Assembly: GCA_021399435.1 (NCBI GenBank)
Contig: JAJTUP010000119.1
Coordinates: 62,001-126,000 of the forward strand
DNA length: 64,000 bases
Reading direction: 5' to 3'
Source of the DNA: Diaporthe sp. PMI_573
Taxonomy: Eukaryota; Ascomycota; Sordariomycetes; Diaporthales; Diaporthaceae
Shown here piece after piece: positions 1 to 10,523 of the stretch. The position numbers and the translations under genes are program-made. Numbering within the stretch: the first letter of the stretch is position 1; the number at the start of each line of letters is the position of its first letter. The notes beneath the pieces are model-generated. The model was given only the letters and a program-made list of their open reading frames with translations, searched no databases and was not told the origin of the DNA.

Positions 1-260
1 CCTCCTCTAAGCGAGAAATCAAGCCACCGCAGCAGCATTCTCATCAATAATTTGACTGAAAATACTACTCATACTTTCCGCAAGCATCATCCTGGACCAC
101 ACCAATCCCCTGCATGAGCAAAAGTCTACCGCTACTGATCATCTTGCCGACGTACAAATCGAAGCATTTGTTAATAGCTGAACGAGAAGTCGAGATAGCT
201 GCAAGCCCACAGACCGTTGGAGAGCAGGGAGATGGAAAGGGACCGAAACAACAGTTTGCT

Positions 261-535
261 ATGGCCTACACAGTCGGCTGGATCTGTGCGATTTCTACTG
301 AGTATGTTGCTGCTCGCGTCATCCTTAACGATCAACACAAAAGCCCCGAGCACATCGCACAGCACGACAACAACAACTATACGCTAATCACAACGTGGTT
401 ATTGCTGTCCTTCCCGATGGCGAGTACGGCACAGCATCAGCTGCCACTGTCGCGCGCGACATGCTGCACACCTTTCCCAACGTGCGTATTGGCCTCTTTG
501 TTTTGCAACAAGGAAGCCTTGCATGGGTTTGAGGA
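261..535 (+). pseudogene. PNP/UDP-phosphorylase-like domain relic (NLR-type N-terminus)
   Basis: The translation begins with YTVGWICAISTEYVAA, the typical start of the nucleoside-phosphorylase-like domain found at the N-terminus of many fungal NACHT/ankyrin (NLR-like) proteins. A frameshift near 385-400 moves the homology to another frame, where [17 protein letters not shown] and [15 protein letters not shown] continue the same domain. After that the homology stops and no NACHT or repeat domain follows. It is a degraded fragment. In the family this domain is an N-terminal effector or sensor in non-self recognition. The assignment rests on motif recall, not on a search. Confidence 0.6.
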
Positions 536-589
536 AAGGCTTGGTCCTAGGCACTTCAGGACGCTTGAATGCGCCCGAGTGGGTTAGAG

Positions 590-1270
590 ACAGGGAAATC
601 TCAAATTTTGTTCTAGTTTATTAGGGCATACAGAAAATGACCGAGAGCCTGTCTGGATGAGGAAGATCAGGCGCCATCAGCCGAGCCCGTCATCAATGAC
701 GGGCACGATAATGAGGACGATGGGGACTTCCGGCCGGGACGGACGTACAAACCAACACGTTCATTAGGACTATCATCCAGGAAACCAAAGACAAGATACA
801 GGTTCAATACAGACTTGGAGACCGACCATTTTCATATGGAAGTTGTTGTCTGGGGAACAAATACCATTCAAGGTTGTGAATCAGTCCTTAAATGCACTAT
901 TGCCCGCCTGCATATAATTCAAAATGTTGCCAAAGACGGGAGCATCCGGAACGGCCAGTTTGGTTCGAATATCAACTGTAAGATCGTAGCAGCTAATACA
1001 AACATGGTACCGGACAGGAGTCAAAGGGCCTATCTAATCATGGTGAATGGGATTTTTAGGTTTTCGAAATCGAGAACTAGATAACAGTACTAAGAAGATC
1101 TAGTAAACACAAAAAGAAGTAAAGACTGTTAAACACCACGGATTCCATTAGTATAAAGAGGTCCCTTATTTATCAAGAAAGTTCATCTTGTACTGTTCAA
1201 GATAATCAATTGCATTGTGGAATTTCATAATACTCGGTTGATATCAACGTAGTCAACTAATTCAGGCACC
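590..1270. other. No confident gene
   Basis: A stretch near 660-815 is open and acid-rich on the + strand (many GAG/GAC codons) but has no start and no family I recognise. From 1085 the DNA is AT-rich, with a TATA-like GTATAAAGAG near 1153 that could serve the ORF at 1271. Confidence 0.3.
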
Positions 1271-1636
1271 ATGAAGCTACTTGCAGCGGCCCTGATATGC
1301 CTCTGCTTTAGCATCATGGAGCCAAGCCATGAGGGTCCGAGCAGAGCTGCTAAACAGCGGCGCGGGGGCAACACGTCCCATCACGGGGCATCCTTGCAAC
1401 GCGACTGGCCACCGGTATACTTTGTCGCCTTGAACCAATTGAGTTTGCAAGTCTGCCTAGACTGCCTGCCTTTCCTATTAGCCGTCCATCTTGTTTTGGG
1501 GGTTGAAACCCCTTGCCGTGCCTTGCCGGCAGCTTTCCACCAGCTTGTTCTTACAAAGATCCTTTCTAGCCGTGAAGATCCATATGGGCTGAGCTTCTTG
1601 CTTTCCTTGGTTAAGATCTTTGAAAGTAAAGGTTAA
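1271..1636 (+). CDS. Hypothetical 121-aa protein with signal-peptide-like start
   Basis: The ORF starts at CACCATGAAG, a good fungal start context, about 110 bp after a TATA-like box. Residues 1-16 (MKLLAAALICLCFSIM) resemble a secretion signal. The remainder has no motif I know, and from about codon 70 an open frame also runs on the opposite strand (1478-1849), so the downstream part may not be coding. It could be a truncated secreted-protein gene fused to unrelated DNA. Low confidence. Confidence 0.22.
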   Translation: MKLLAAALICLCFSIMEPSHEGPSRAAKQRRGGNTSHHGASLQRDWPPVYFVALNQLSLQVCLDCLPFLLAVHLVLGVETPCRALPAAFHQLVLTKILSSREDPYGLSFLLSLVKIFESKG

Positions 1637-2150
1637 ACTTGTATGTATTCTGTCGATAAGTTCCCAAGTCGATCCTGCCCAACCTTCATACTGGTAATCT
1701 ACCGGCTCAATCTGAAGATAACGATCACAGACAGGCGCCATACAGCACGACCTGGCCGCATAGAATAGACCCAGCAACCCGTCTTGAGAAGCTTTTATAC
1801 CCATCCCTCCCTCATGATACAAGTCAAAGTCCTTTCCACCACATTGCAAAATCTATAGAGTGCCATAGTCAGCGGGCAGAGGATCGCTTTAGACCTATTT
1901 GGAATTAGGCTTGAGCTGAAGCAATATTTTAATAGTAATTCCACCTAACATTAGTCTATCAATAGTCAGTGGTCTCCCGAGGTCGTTTTGAATCCGTACA
2001 CATACTCTTGTAGAGCTAGAAGCAGTCCCTTCACATAGTAGTAAACGCTCAAAAACGCAACGTGAGATACCATACCACGCTGACAACAGCACGTTTGAAA
2101 TATGGTTGTCTGTTCACAAGATAGAGAGGCATGGGCGCACTTCATGAGGT
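1637..2150. other. No confident gene
   Basis: Only short open frames occur. The minus-strand frame at 1478-1849 has an ordinary composition but no recognisable domain. The rest is the 3' flank of the minus-strand Aim6-like gene. Confidence 0.3.
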
Positions 2151-3592
2151 TTATTTGCACCTTGAGAGGAAGGGAAATGAATGCCGCCCAGTTCGGAAAT
2201 AACCGAGCCTGAACACCACCAGTACCAAGATTACGACGAAGAGAACGCACGACACCGCCGTCATCCACTTCACACTAGATAGGTAGTCCGTAGTCCAATA
2301 CTGTCTTGAAGCAGCATTAACATCGTCCACGTTCAACATTCTGACCTCCTCCCGAGCCAAAACCGACCAAACATAATCGCGGTACTTGGCAGGCCACTTT
2401 GGGAGGCCCCAATAACGACTGTACAGACTGCTTTCTTGAGCGACACGGAGCTGTCGCCTCAGGATATCGTATTGTGCATGACTGAACCCGAACCTGGCCG
2501 AACCGACCGCGACTCCTAAGGACACAGATGGGTAGTAAGAATTACTGTCGTTGTACTTGGCTTTCCAAGAGGAATCCGAGACATGTTTGAGTTCCCTCAG
2601 TGGCGCATCGAGGAACGTGTCGTGATATGTCTCGTATGGTGTCCCTTGAGACGTGGTGCTGCTGAGTAGGATATCCAGCGTCATTTCTCCGGACGCCACA
2701 ACCACCAAAGGTCCATGGCTAATGGCGCCACTCTCATAGCGGCGCAGATACCCCTTCCTTCGGAAAGGCTCGAGCTGCTGAAGCACAATCTGCCAAGCTT
2801 CAGCAGCAAATGCTCCAGACTGCTTGACGTCAACCAACAAGACAACCGGGGTGTCGCTTCGCGTGCTAAACAGCCCACATGCTCCGTCCGAGGAGTTGGA
2901 ACTATCATTGTTAGAACTCTTCTTATTTGAAAAATCCAATATCTGTAACAGCGGATCCAAGTACGTGGCACGCAGTGTTTTGGTCGCCGAGGTTCTGTCG
3001 TGCCCGACTAACACTTCTTGGCCGCCTTCGGCGAGCCAAATATCCGCTTCGATACCTGTACATCCAGCTATCAAGGCAGATACAATCGGGACCTTCCTTT
3101 GGTAGTCGTTGTGTGAATGACATCTCAGCGGGACTATGTCTAGTTCGTCTAGCACCTCTGGTATGCTTTCCAAGGTCGCATTGACAGGTTTGACGGAGGA
3201 GCCGGCGTTGAGATCGTATAGGACAAAGGATGACTGGGGCACCTCGACGAAGAGGAAAGCGAATAGCAATGCACTGGTTGATAGAATCTGTCAGAATCTT
3301 CCGCACTGAGTCTTGAACTCGTTTAATTTTGCGGTCAGTGGCTGGACTCCTACACTAAGACACAAAGGCAAGCAATGCCAACGGAAGCCGACTTGGCCAG
3401 CCTGCGCCAAGATATCCTGGTGGGCCTGGGATTGAGCATCGGCTGGGTAGCATCGGCATCGTACGAGGCCGACGACCCAGATGCTTCCGTCAGTGTTGGG
3501 GATGAGCCTCGAGGTGTCCGCGGACTGTCGGAACCCGACTTCGGGGCAGAGACCTGGAAATCGGCCAACTCAAATTCGTGTGGCTTCATCAT
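2151..3592 (-). CDS. Aim6-like PLC/GDPD-type phosphodiesterase, two exons
   Basis: Proposed exons are 3592-3354 and 3273-2151 (453 aa). The 80-nt intron has a GTAGGA donor and a CTGAC branch site 17 nt before an ACCAG acceptor, and splicing restores a continuous membrane segment around residues 72-92. The body matches the Aim6 (altered inheritance of mitochondria 6) family: CHSHNDY, then AGCTGIEADIWL and VGHD, which carry the His, Glu/Asp and His residues of the PLC-like phosphodiesterase fold. TYLDPLLQILD and LNVDDV near the end are also typical. A second hydrophobic segment lies near the C-terminus. I infer a membrane-anchored phosphodiesterase; the substrate is unknown. The start was chosen at the first of two adjacent ATGs ahead of KPHEFELADF. 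It looks intact. Alternative splice sites a few nt away cannot be excluded. Confidence 0.8.
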
Positions 3593-4929
3593 TGATCTGA
3601 GGTCTTCAACGGCTGGCGGAAGACCGAGTCGACAGGTCAGATGCTGTGTGAACTCTCCTGTCCGTATGAGGCAGGCAGTATCAATCTGTAGTGGGAAAAA
3701 ACAATGACAAATGCTAGTACAGCTCTTGACAGCAGGGTTAATTGGAAGGTGAAGTGTTACTGATAGCACAGCATGAGGTATCTGAAAGAAGATAGAGCGG
3801 AATGATTTTTCGTACGGCGATATTGCTTTCCCGCGAGAGAATGTATTTGGAAACCGAGAGTTCACACACGGTCCATTCTTGAGACGCAATTCAGCCTGCC
3901 CAAAACCATTACATAAAATCCAATGATCACAGAGCTGATATGCAGAAGATCGGTGCTCGACCCGTCCAGCAGCACAGTACGACAGGGTGGGCCTTTGAAA
4001 CAAATCATTCTCAGTAATCTGCTTCAAACCCACATTTCTTACTGTCATTGGCAACGTTCCTCCATGAAGTCTCCATGTAACTTATTGCACTTCCAAGTTT
4101 TCATAGAATGAGAGCGGAGTCATACTGCAATCTTTATAGAATTTGTTGGATAGTTTTCACCGGGCTCTTATCTTTCTTGCAGCTCATGTGGTTCGTGGCG
4201 TGCACAAGATCGAATTGCCCGATCTGAGGCTATTTGCCCCATATCATAGCTTCTGAGTGACCCACGCGAACTGGACATTATGCCCATCAGTAACCTCGGG
4301 GGAAAGTGCACGCCGGTCATTAAGCTAGCGCACATCCGTAAAATCTGGGCCTCTGGAGACTGTGGGTGGTCATTAAAGTGTTGGTTTCGTTTTTCTTAAT
4401 CCGTGTACATACTTTTATCGCGCTGTAGGTGGTCCTTTCACACTGTGGTAGACGCTCGAAGACCCAGCGTTAGATAACATACAACGCACTAAAATAACCT
4501 CGGGCGCCACCGCTACAATTATTGCTCCGATTACTGATCGGCCCGCATGCCGAAAAGACCTGTACGTCTCTGCAGGGTTCCCAAACCTTAATTCGACCTG
4601 TGTCTTCCTCTATTAGTAGCTCCGGACCCACCTGGTGACATCGATGGAGATGTCCCAAAAAAAAAGGGACGACCGGGATGCCTGCGGTCGGCTCGAAATG
4701 ATCCTATTTGGTGGAAATATGTGATGATCTTCAGCGACGTCGGGCTCTCGATTTCAATCCCGACGCGTCAGAATCTACTTAGGGCAGACCAGGCCAAGTC
4801 GGAGATTCAGCCTCTGTTGCGTCATATGCCAGAATCAGGCACAACAGAACTTCTGGTACGCTCACGCATGTTTTTTTTGAGACGGAGTCACACCGCATTC
4901 GTTCAACACCACTCTTTCACGGCTTGATC
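3593..4929. other. No confident gene
   Basis: This is the upstream region of the Aim6-like gene followed by low-information DNA. Short open frames on both strands show no motif. The last 200 bases may be degraded gypsy sequence leading into the reverse transcriptase that follows. Confidence 0.3.
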
Positions 4930-5643
4930 AACCTCCCGGGACATTCCACATAAACGAGAGGATTCCACACCGCCCTGAACACGATGCAGTCCTTGAGCTT
5001 GAGGGGCCGCTGCCAGCAACCGGTCCGCCCTCATACCGCACACCAGTCCAGTTCCTGCCATTAGAGAAAGAGACGACAGATAAGCTGCTGAAGCTGGGAT
5101 TCATTGAGCGCTGTATGAGAACAGATGCAGCCCCAGTACTCTTTGTCCCAAAGCCGCATTCCTCAGACCGACGATTCTGCATTGACTACCGCTGGCGCAA
5201 CCAGTTTCTTAAGAACCGCCTTGTCCCAGCGCCCGACTTGAATGGAACGGTCTTTAACTGCCGGAATGCCCGCCGTTTCTCGAAGATTGATATCATCCAG
5301 GCCTTCCACCGACTCCGTATGGCAGTGGGGTCTGAGTACCTGACGGCATTCCGTACCCGTCAAGGCATCTTCCAGTGGAAAGTCCTGCCCTTTGGCCTCA
5401 AGGTCGGCCCAGCCTGGTGGCAGCAGTTTATCAACTCCCAGCTCCACGAACTCCTGGATTTCTGCGCCAGCGCCTATGCTGATGACGTGCTGATCTACTC
5501 GGACGGAGATGAACAAGAACACTGGGAACACTGCGAGGAAGTTATCTACAGGCTGTATAAGGCTGACCTCCAAGGCGACATCAAGAAGTCACGGTTTAAT
5601 GTGTCCAAGGTGGACTACCTGGGTATTACGATGGAAGCCGGTG
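4930..5643 (+). mobile_element. Ty3/gypsy reverse-transcriptase relic
   Basis: In one open frame from about 4950 the translation reads like the linker and reverse transcriptase of a fungal Ty3/gypsy polyprotein: LEKETTDKLLKLGFIERC, RFCIDYRWRNQ, FSKIDIIQAFHRLR, FQWKVLPFGLKVGPAWWQQF, then the catalytic box YADDVLIYS and VDYLGITMEAG. There is no protease or gag before it, and no RNase H or integrase after it. The homology stops at 5643, where the 229-bp inverted repeat begins. It is a truncated non-autonomous relic, although the part that remains is not frameshifted. Confidence 0.9.
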
Positions 5644-6234
5644 CACGACGGCGAGCTGTGGGAAGGCGACTCTACACGATCGATAACATGCGTAGGCTTG
5701 TCAAAGACGAAGCGATCACGTTCTTCAACGCTAATATCGAGAACTTTTTAAGCGATTGGATAACCGTCCTCGAGCAGACAAACTTGCCGAGCAACATAGC
5801 AAGCTCGGATCCCTACGTCATCACCGTCTTCAAGCGGCTGGACAGCATGATCGACGCAGGCGAGAGTATACGCTTTAGGCTTGCTTACATACAACTCATG
5901 CGTGTGTTTCAATCCTTGGAAAGGATTATTGACGCGGAGAGGCGAGCTGGGCGCATCCGAAAAGAGAGGGGTAAGGGCAATACGACCGTCGCAAGGAAGA
6001 TTTATCGTATACTCTCGCCTGCGTCGATCATGCTGTCCAGCCGCTTGAAGACGGTGATGACGTAGGGATCCGAGCTTGCTATGTTGCTCGGCAAGTTTGT
6101 CTGCTCGAGGACGGTTATCCAATCGCTTAAAAAGTTCTCGATATTAGCGTTGAAGAACGTGATCGCTTCGTCTTTGACAAGCCTACGCATGTTATCGATC
6201 GTGTAGAGTCGCCTTCCCACAGCTCGCCGTCGTG
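5644..6234. repeat. Perfect 229-bp inverted repeat with 133-bp spacer
   Basis: Bases 5644-5872 are the exact reverse complement of 6006-6234; both arms are 229 bp with no mismatch that I found and no indel. The spacer is 5873-6005. The arm encodes the same peptide on + (5644-5872) and on - (6234-6006). The left boundary falls exactly where the gypsy homology ends. A transcript across it would form a long hairpin. Confidence 0.95.
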
Positions 6235-6319
6235 TCCCCGCCGCCGTCGGCAGATCGACAGCGTCGGAGTCGACATCCATAGGATCCCCCATTGCCCTGA
6301 ATTGTTCGGAGAAGTGCAA
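6003..6319 (-). pseudogene. Unrecognised repeat-family ORF fragment (N-terminal part)
   Basis: The minus-strand frame begins MHFSEQFRAMGDPMDVD and runs through YTIDNMRRLVKDEA, NFLSDWITVLEQ and VFKRLDSMIDAGESIR. The same protein in + orientation at 5644-6000 starts part-way in and continues further: FRLAYIQLMRVFQSLE then RKERGKGNTTVARKIY. So two copies of one ORF lie head to head, each truncated differently. I believe this helical sequence is a dispersed fungal repeat-associated protein, but I cannot name the family. No catalytic motif is visible. Confidence 0.5.
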
Positions 6320-6581
6320 GCAGTGAGCACGTTTATCGACTTGAGGATGGCGGGGAAGCGGCGAGCTTTATCCAGCAAGGGGGATACAACCGCACTATGC
6401 CTACAGTAACTGTAGTTTGTCCTTTTGCTTTCATGTTATTCGAATTTCAGGTTTTGAGCCCACATAGAAGTCCACAAGAGAAACAAACAGTACAGTACTT
6501 CCAAAACCACAGTACTTATTTATGTGACGTAAACATTAAAATTATAATTAGAAGTACCCGCAATCCTAAGGTACACATGTT

Positions 6582-7239
6582 ATGAACCAACACGTCGGCA
6601 CCAAGGGGACCCGTTTGGGTGACCCAGTCAACCGGGATCGGATGCCACGACGCTACCAACAGCACACTTACCTCAGGCACTCAGACCCACTTGGCGCGCT
6701 TACATCACCGCTTTCGTCCATCCGTTCTATAAGCGACCCGTCAGCCTTCAACACGCCGTCACCTTCATCAGAGCTCCAGGCGAATACCGATACCGGTATA
6801 AGAAGGGAGCGGCGAAATGGCACAGAGAAGCTTGACCTGGTCTGGCGATATATTGTTGACGAAATGAACTGGTCTATTGGCGACTTCGTTCGTACTCTAT
6901 GCACCTCTGATGGTCAAGCGAATGCGCGGAGGAAGACCGCGTTTGCCAGAGTCGCGTATCAAGACTTGGCTGTTCTCGACGCATGCATAGGACGCTCTGG
7001 GGGTCGAGGTACGGCGGATTCTCGAGAACATTTAATTAAATATTTAGATATCGGTCCCATAGAGCTGCGGAAGGAAATTGCGAGCCTGGCCAGGTTCAAA
7101 CCCTTCCACAAGTCACAAGAGGCTGAAGATGGCGGGTTCGAGCGACTGGACATGCGCAAACTCATCGAGACTGCAGAGAAAACATGCCCCTTGCTCCTGC
7201 GGACACTCCGTGGTGTGATACAGCCTCACAGCCAAGTGC
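6582..7239 (+). CDS. Unrecognised ORF, N-terminal part, probably transposon-associated
   Basis: From an ATG at 6582 about 215 codons read as a coherent protein: a Ser/Pro-rich N-terminus, then WRYIVDEMNWSIGDFVRTLC, an acidic/basic middle and FERLDMRKLIETAEKTCPLL. Beyond about 7240 this frame stays open but becomes Arg/Thr/Ser-rich nonsense, while the real signal moves to another frame as hAT transposase. The N-terminal part resembles uncharacterised ORFs that recur in repeats of fungal genomes. I cannot assign a function. It is probably truncated by the hAT piece. Confidence 0.4.
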
Positions 7240-7830
7240 GAGGGGGCTACGACAATATACCACCACAAATCGACGGGGTATCCAGGAGGATGAGCAAGAG
7301 GGGATTGATGAGGCGTATGAGCGACTGTGCAGGCTATCCGAAAAAGAAGAAGGGGGAGTCATTACGAAGGCACAAGCCACCGAGGAATGGCGGGAGTTTA
7401 ATGTTCTGGGGAAGCTCCACAACTTGTGCATGTATTCAAGGAGCTCTACCTGCATCTGCAACGACTTCAAGGCCAAGATTGGCAGGGCCTTGCCGAGGGA
7501 CAATGATACACGCTGGAATTCATGGTTCCGTCTTATTGACGTGGCAATTGAGAGGCGGGCAAAGTTCATGGATTGGATTCAAGAAAATCATGCCAAGATC
7601 GAGAAAGATGCGCTGGACCACAACGACTGGAACGAGCTCCGAGACATCCATGCGTTTCTACAACCATTTCACCAGACCTCGGTACGCCAAGGCCGGGAGA
7701 ACACACTCGATGAAGTTCTGTCTCATATGGATTTCCTCCATCATCACTTCACGCAGGCTAAAGACAAGTCTTTCAGTAACCCACGCTTCTACATACAGCA
7801 ATGAGTTCTCGACAAATGAACGAACAAGGA
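7240..7830 (+). mobile_element. hAT transposase fragment (degraded)
   Basis: Motifs in order: GKLHNLCMYSRSS, ALPRDNDTRWNSWFRL (the DNDTRWNS box of fungal hAT transposases), FMDWIQENH, DWNELRDIHAFLQPFHQTS, NTLDEVLSHMDFLHHHF and SNPRFYIQQ. After that an in-frame TGA replaces what is usually a Trp codon (QQ-stop-VLDK), with a second TGA four codons later. The BED finger, the catalytic aspartates and the C-terminal dimerisation region are absent. No terminal repeats were found. Confidence 0.8.
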
Positions 7831-8085
7831 TATGCAAAACTTGCAAGACGTGCATCTTTCCTCCAGCCACATCTCCGCTGCATGCATCGATACCCCCAGG
7901 AGCTGATGGATCTGAGACCACTTGAAGAGAGGGCCATTAGTATCAACACACCATTCGGATTCATAACAAAGCTACGTATGGATCTACAGTGGGTGGGTAC
8001 AAAGTACAGGAAACATATTAAGGGTCATATCTGTGTCTTTCCTAGTAATATTGACGAGGACCTTGGACTTAGCCCACTACAATAA
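7831..8085 (+). mobile_element. Helitron-associated DUF6570-like fragment
   Basis: A Cys pair (ICKTCKTC) appears in one frame at about 7828-7855, followed in the next frame by ELMDLRPLEERAISI, PFGFITKLRMDLQ and YRKHIKGHICVFPSNID. This order (Cys knuckle, L.PLEE..IS, then GHI..FP..) is what I know from the N-terminal region of fungal Helitron Rep/helicase proteins. It ends at a stop near 8083, with no Rep or helicase domain behind it. A frameshift joins the two parts. The family call is from memory and tentative. Confidence 0.45.
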
Positions 8086-8269
8086 TTCGTTGAGAAAGAA
8101 CTCTGACCAAGCCTTTCCAACGTTAACGGATCTCCAACGTCAGCGCAGCCTTGACGAGGCCTGCACCTTCGACAGCGCCACAGGCACGTTGAGATAAGAC
8201 AAGACCAACTTCAATCTCACCAACCACAGCAGGTGTTGCCGCTAACATATATATTAGGCCCCCTTCTTT

Positions 8270-8604
8270 TCATTCCTTCCCCATCGAAGCCCAAAATTTA
8301 TCGCACTTCATGTCTCCTTCAGCTGTTTCCCCGAGATCTCTCAACGCGCCTAACATCTTTTCTGCGGTGTAGGATATATTATTAGTTGCCACAATGCCGC
8401 ACGTGTAAAAGAAAATGCGAAAGACCAGACCAGGAGAGAATAAACAGTGGCCGAGTGTGATAATTCAAAAGACATACGAGAAAGCTGCTTCTTGATTTCA
8501 TCCGTCATTTCTTTGGATAGACCAGGGGGGATATTATAGTTGGAGCCGGTGGCAGATATTGTTATCTCTTGCCCATTAATGCTAAAAGTCTGATCTTGAG
8601 GCAT
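8270..8604 (-). CDS. Cryptic 72-aa protein, two exons
   Basis: Exon 1 is 8604-8478 and exon 2 is 8361-8270. The intron (8477-8362, 116 nt) has a consensus GTATGT donor and an ACTAAT branch-like site about 20 nt before a CCGCAG acceptor. Splicing joins the frames exactly and removes an unspliced, Trp/Phe-rich read-through. The product starts MPQDQTFSINGQEITISA, has a helical middle (TDEIKKQLSQKMLGALRDLG) and ends FWASMGKE. There is no signal peptide or membrane segment. An upstream in-frame ATG at 8688 would add 28 residues. I do not recognise the family. The clean splicing supports a real gene. Confidence 0.5.
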
Positions 8605-8689
8605 TGCGATTGCTATTGCCACACTATCCGTCTGTCTTTCCCACTCTCTCCTCCATGACGTGGACAGGCGATCAACGCAGAGCCTCATC

Positions 8690-9599
8690 CCACCATGACT
8701 CTACGGCTGGGTTCCCCACTCGTCGTGCTGCCTTCCCTGAGTCGGGTCGAATTGCGCAAGTGGCTCCTGCCCTTCGAGAAAATGGGCGGGCGGACTTTTG
8801 ATGGATTGTCGATCAGCGGTGGCAGGGAGCCCCCTGCGCAAAAATACCCTGCAGGTCGGGCCCGGCCAATTGACGAACGGTGGGTCGCAGTGCCAGTTAA
8901 CTGAGTACGGACGAGGGATCCACTCCCCCTCAGGTCACGGGTCAACTGGCGCACCGCGGACGGACTTGTTGCTGCAACCACGGCAAGACAGAATCAGCAG
9001 CCGGAACGAGCAACCGTCCCCCTGCTGAAAGGGCTTTAGCCTCAGTCCATAATTTGCAAAGGTCCCTCGCATTGTGGATAGAGAATTCATTGTCATATTC
9101 GCGCTCAAAGCGCACAAATTTAGATGGGTAAAGAATAGAGGACATGTTGGACAAGAATCATTGAAATAAGATTGTTGCCACATTCTACATCGTACCAGAC
9201 CACTTACTGTATAGGAGCATAATTATATACATTTATTTTTTTCATTGGTTGGCTAAAGTTGTTTTTGTCCCACTCCAGTTGTTAAGAAAGTACTGGGCTC
9301 CGAACTCAAGTACTCAGAACTGTCTTGTTTTACTTAGTATGTACCGTACTTTGAAACTTTCTACTATTGTACGATCCTAAGATACAGTATTATTTAAAAG
9401 TGTAATAACGTTATATTGTGTGAATAGCTTCTTCGAAGCTCACAAGAGCCATTCTTTTAGATATGGTATTGCGTAAGCTGGCTGGGTGTGACGAGGTCAC
9501 GTGACCCCCTTTATGGGGAACGTCTTTCTGTTTATGGAAAGGCGCAAGTGCGTCACGTGGACTAGCCGGCAGTTGCGTTGATGAAAGAAATCTGAAAAG
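8690..9599. other. No confident gene
   Basis: Short overlapping frames without motifs. The stretch 9190-9480 is AT-rich with several runs resembling degraded repeat DNA. Nothing here can be assigned. Confidence 0.3.
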
Positions 9600-10480
9600 A
9601 ACATCAAGAAGGAACCCCTCTCCGAGAGCGGAGCTCGCCTCATGCTTAAATCAAATATAATCTGAGCTTCTTCCAAAGCTGACCCGCTTCTTTTTCGGGA
9701 CGCTTCTTCTTTGTTCTTCCGTTGGCCCGAGATTTCTCTTCTTCGGCGGGACGTGTTCTGACGACGGAGACTTCGCCGTGGCGGCTCGCAAACATGGTCA
9801 CGGCGACGCTGACGCCAAGGAATTCGCTGTGTTACTACCAAGAATTGGCCTTCTGATCGTGATGAGCCGAGTGTCTTCTTCAAAGAGTTGGCACCGAATC
9901 GGGTTGTTTTCACGATCACGGTGATAGCAGGCTGTGCTGAGCCGGGAATTATTATTTAAGAGTAGAACACCAGCACGGGCAATAGTACCGGCACAGTGGT
10001 GCTGTTGATGACGAGTTCCTTATAAAGATATCACAATTGGGCCTTAGACTATGATTTTTCGGGCTTAGCTTTGGTATATATCTACAAAGCCATGCGATGA
10101 ACTACACCCTATGTACACTGGTCCGGATAAACTGACATGACCGAGAACCTCTCAGAGACCGTGCCCGTCTCGTTCTTAAATTACAATTGGTACGTGACCT
10201 AATCTGAGTTCTTTCCAAAGCTGAGCTCCTCTTTCTTCGCCGTGACGAGATCTTCGTGAGGAGGGCTCTCTCGTGACGAAGTCCGAATTGGCCGCAGGGA
10301 CTGCCGCGCCGAAGCTGGACAAGGAGTTCTTGAGCGTGACGAGTCAAACACTTCTCTGACAAACAGATACTGTGGCATATAGTGAACTTCACTCTTTTCT
10401 TTTACGAAGGAACTGGTGTACTTGTAATTTAATGACGTCGTTTCTGGGGCAAGTTGAAGCCGGGTTTATATTTAAGAAAG
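9600..10480. repeat. Degenerate direct-repeat pair (about 350 bp each)
   Basis: Two blocks, about 9601-9958 and 10136-10480, share the same order of landmarks: an ACAT..GA..GAACC.CTC start, a segment AATCTGAG.TTCTT.CCAAAGCTGA (9658 and 10201), CTTCTTTCTTCG-like stretches, and an end AGCCGGG..TTATATTTAAGA (9942 and 10457). Identity is patchy, so the copies are old. Basic, Arg-rich minus-strand frames cross both blocks but probably reflect base composition. They could be LTRs or copies of an old non-autonomous element. They lie just beyond the 3' end of the gene at 10524-12220. Confidence 0.5.
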
Positions 10481-10523
10481 CTTTGAACTTTTGATTTTGG
10501 AACCACTGACCACTATTCCTCAA

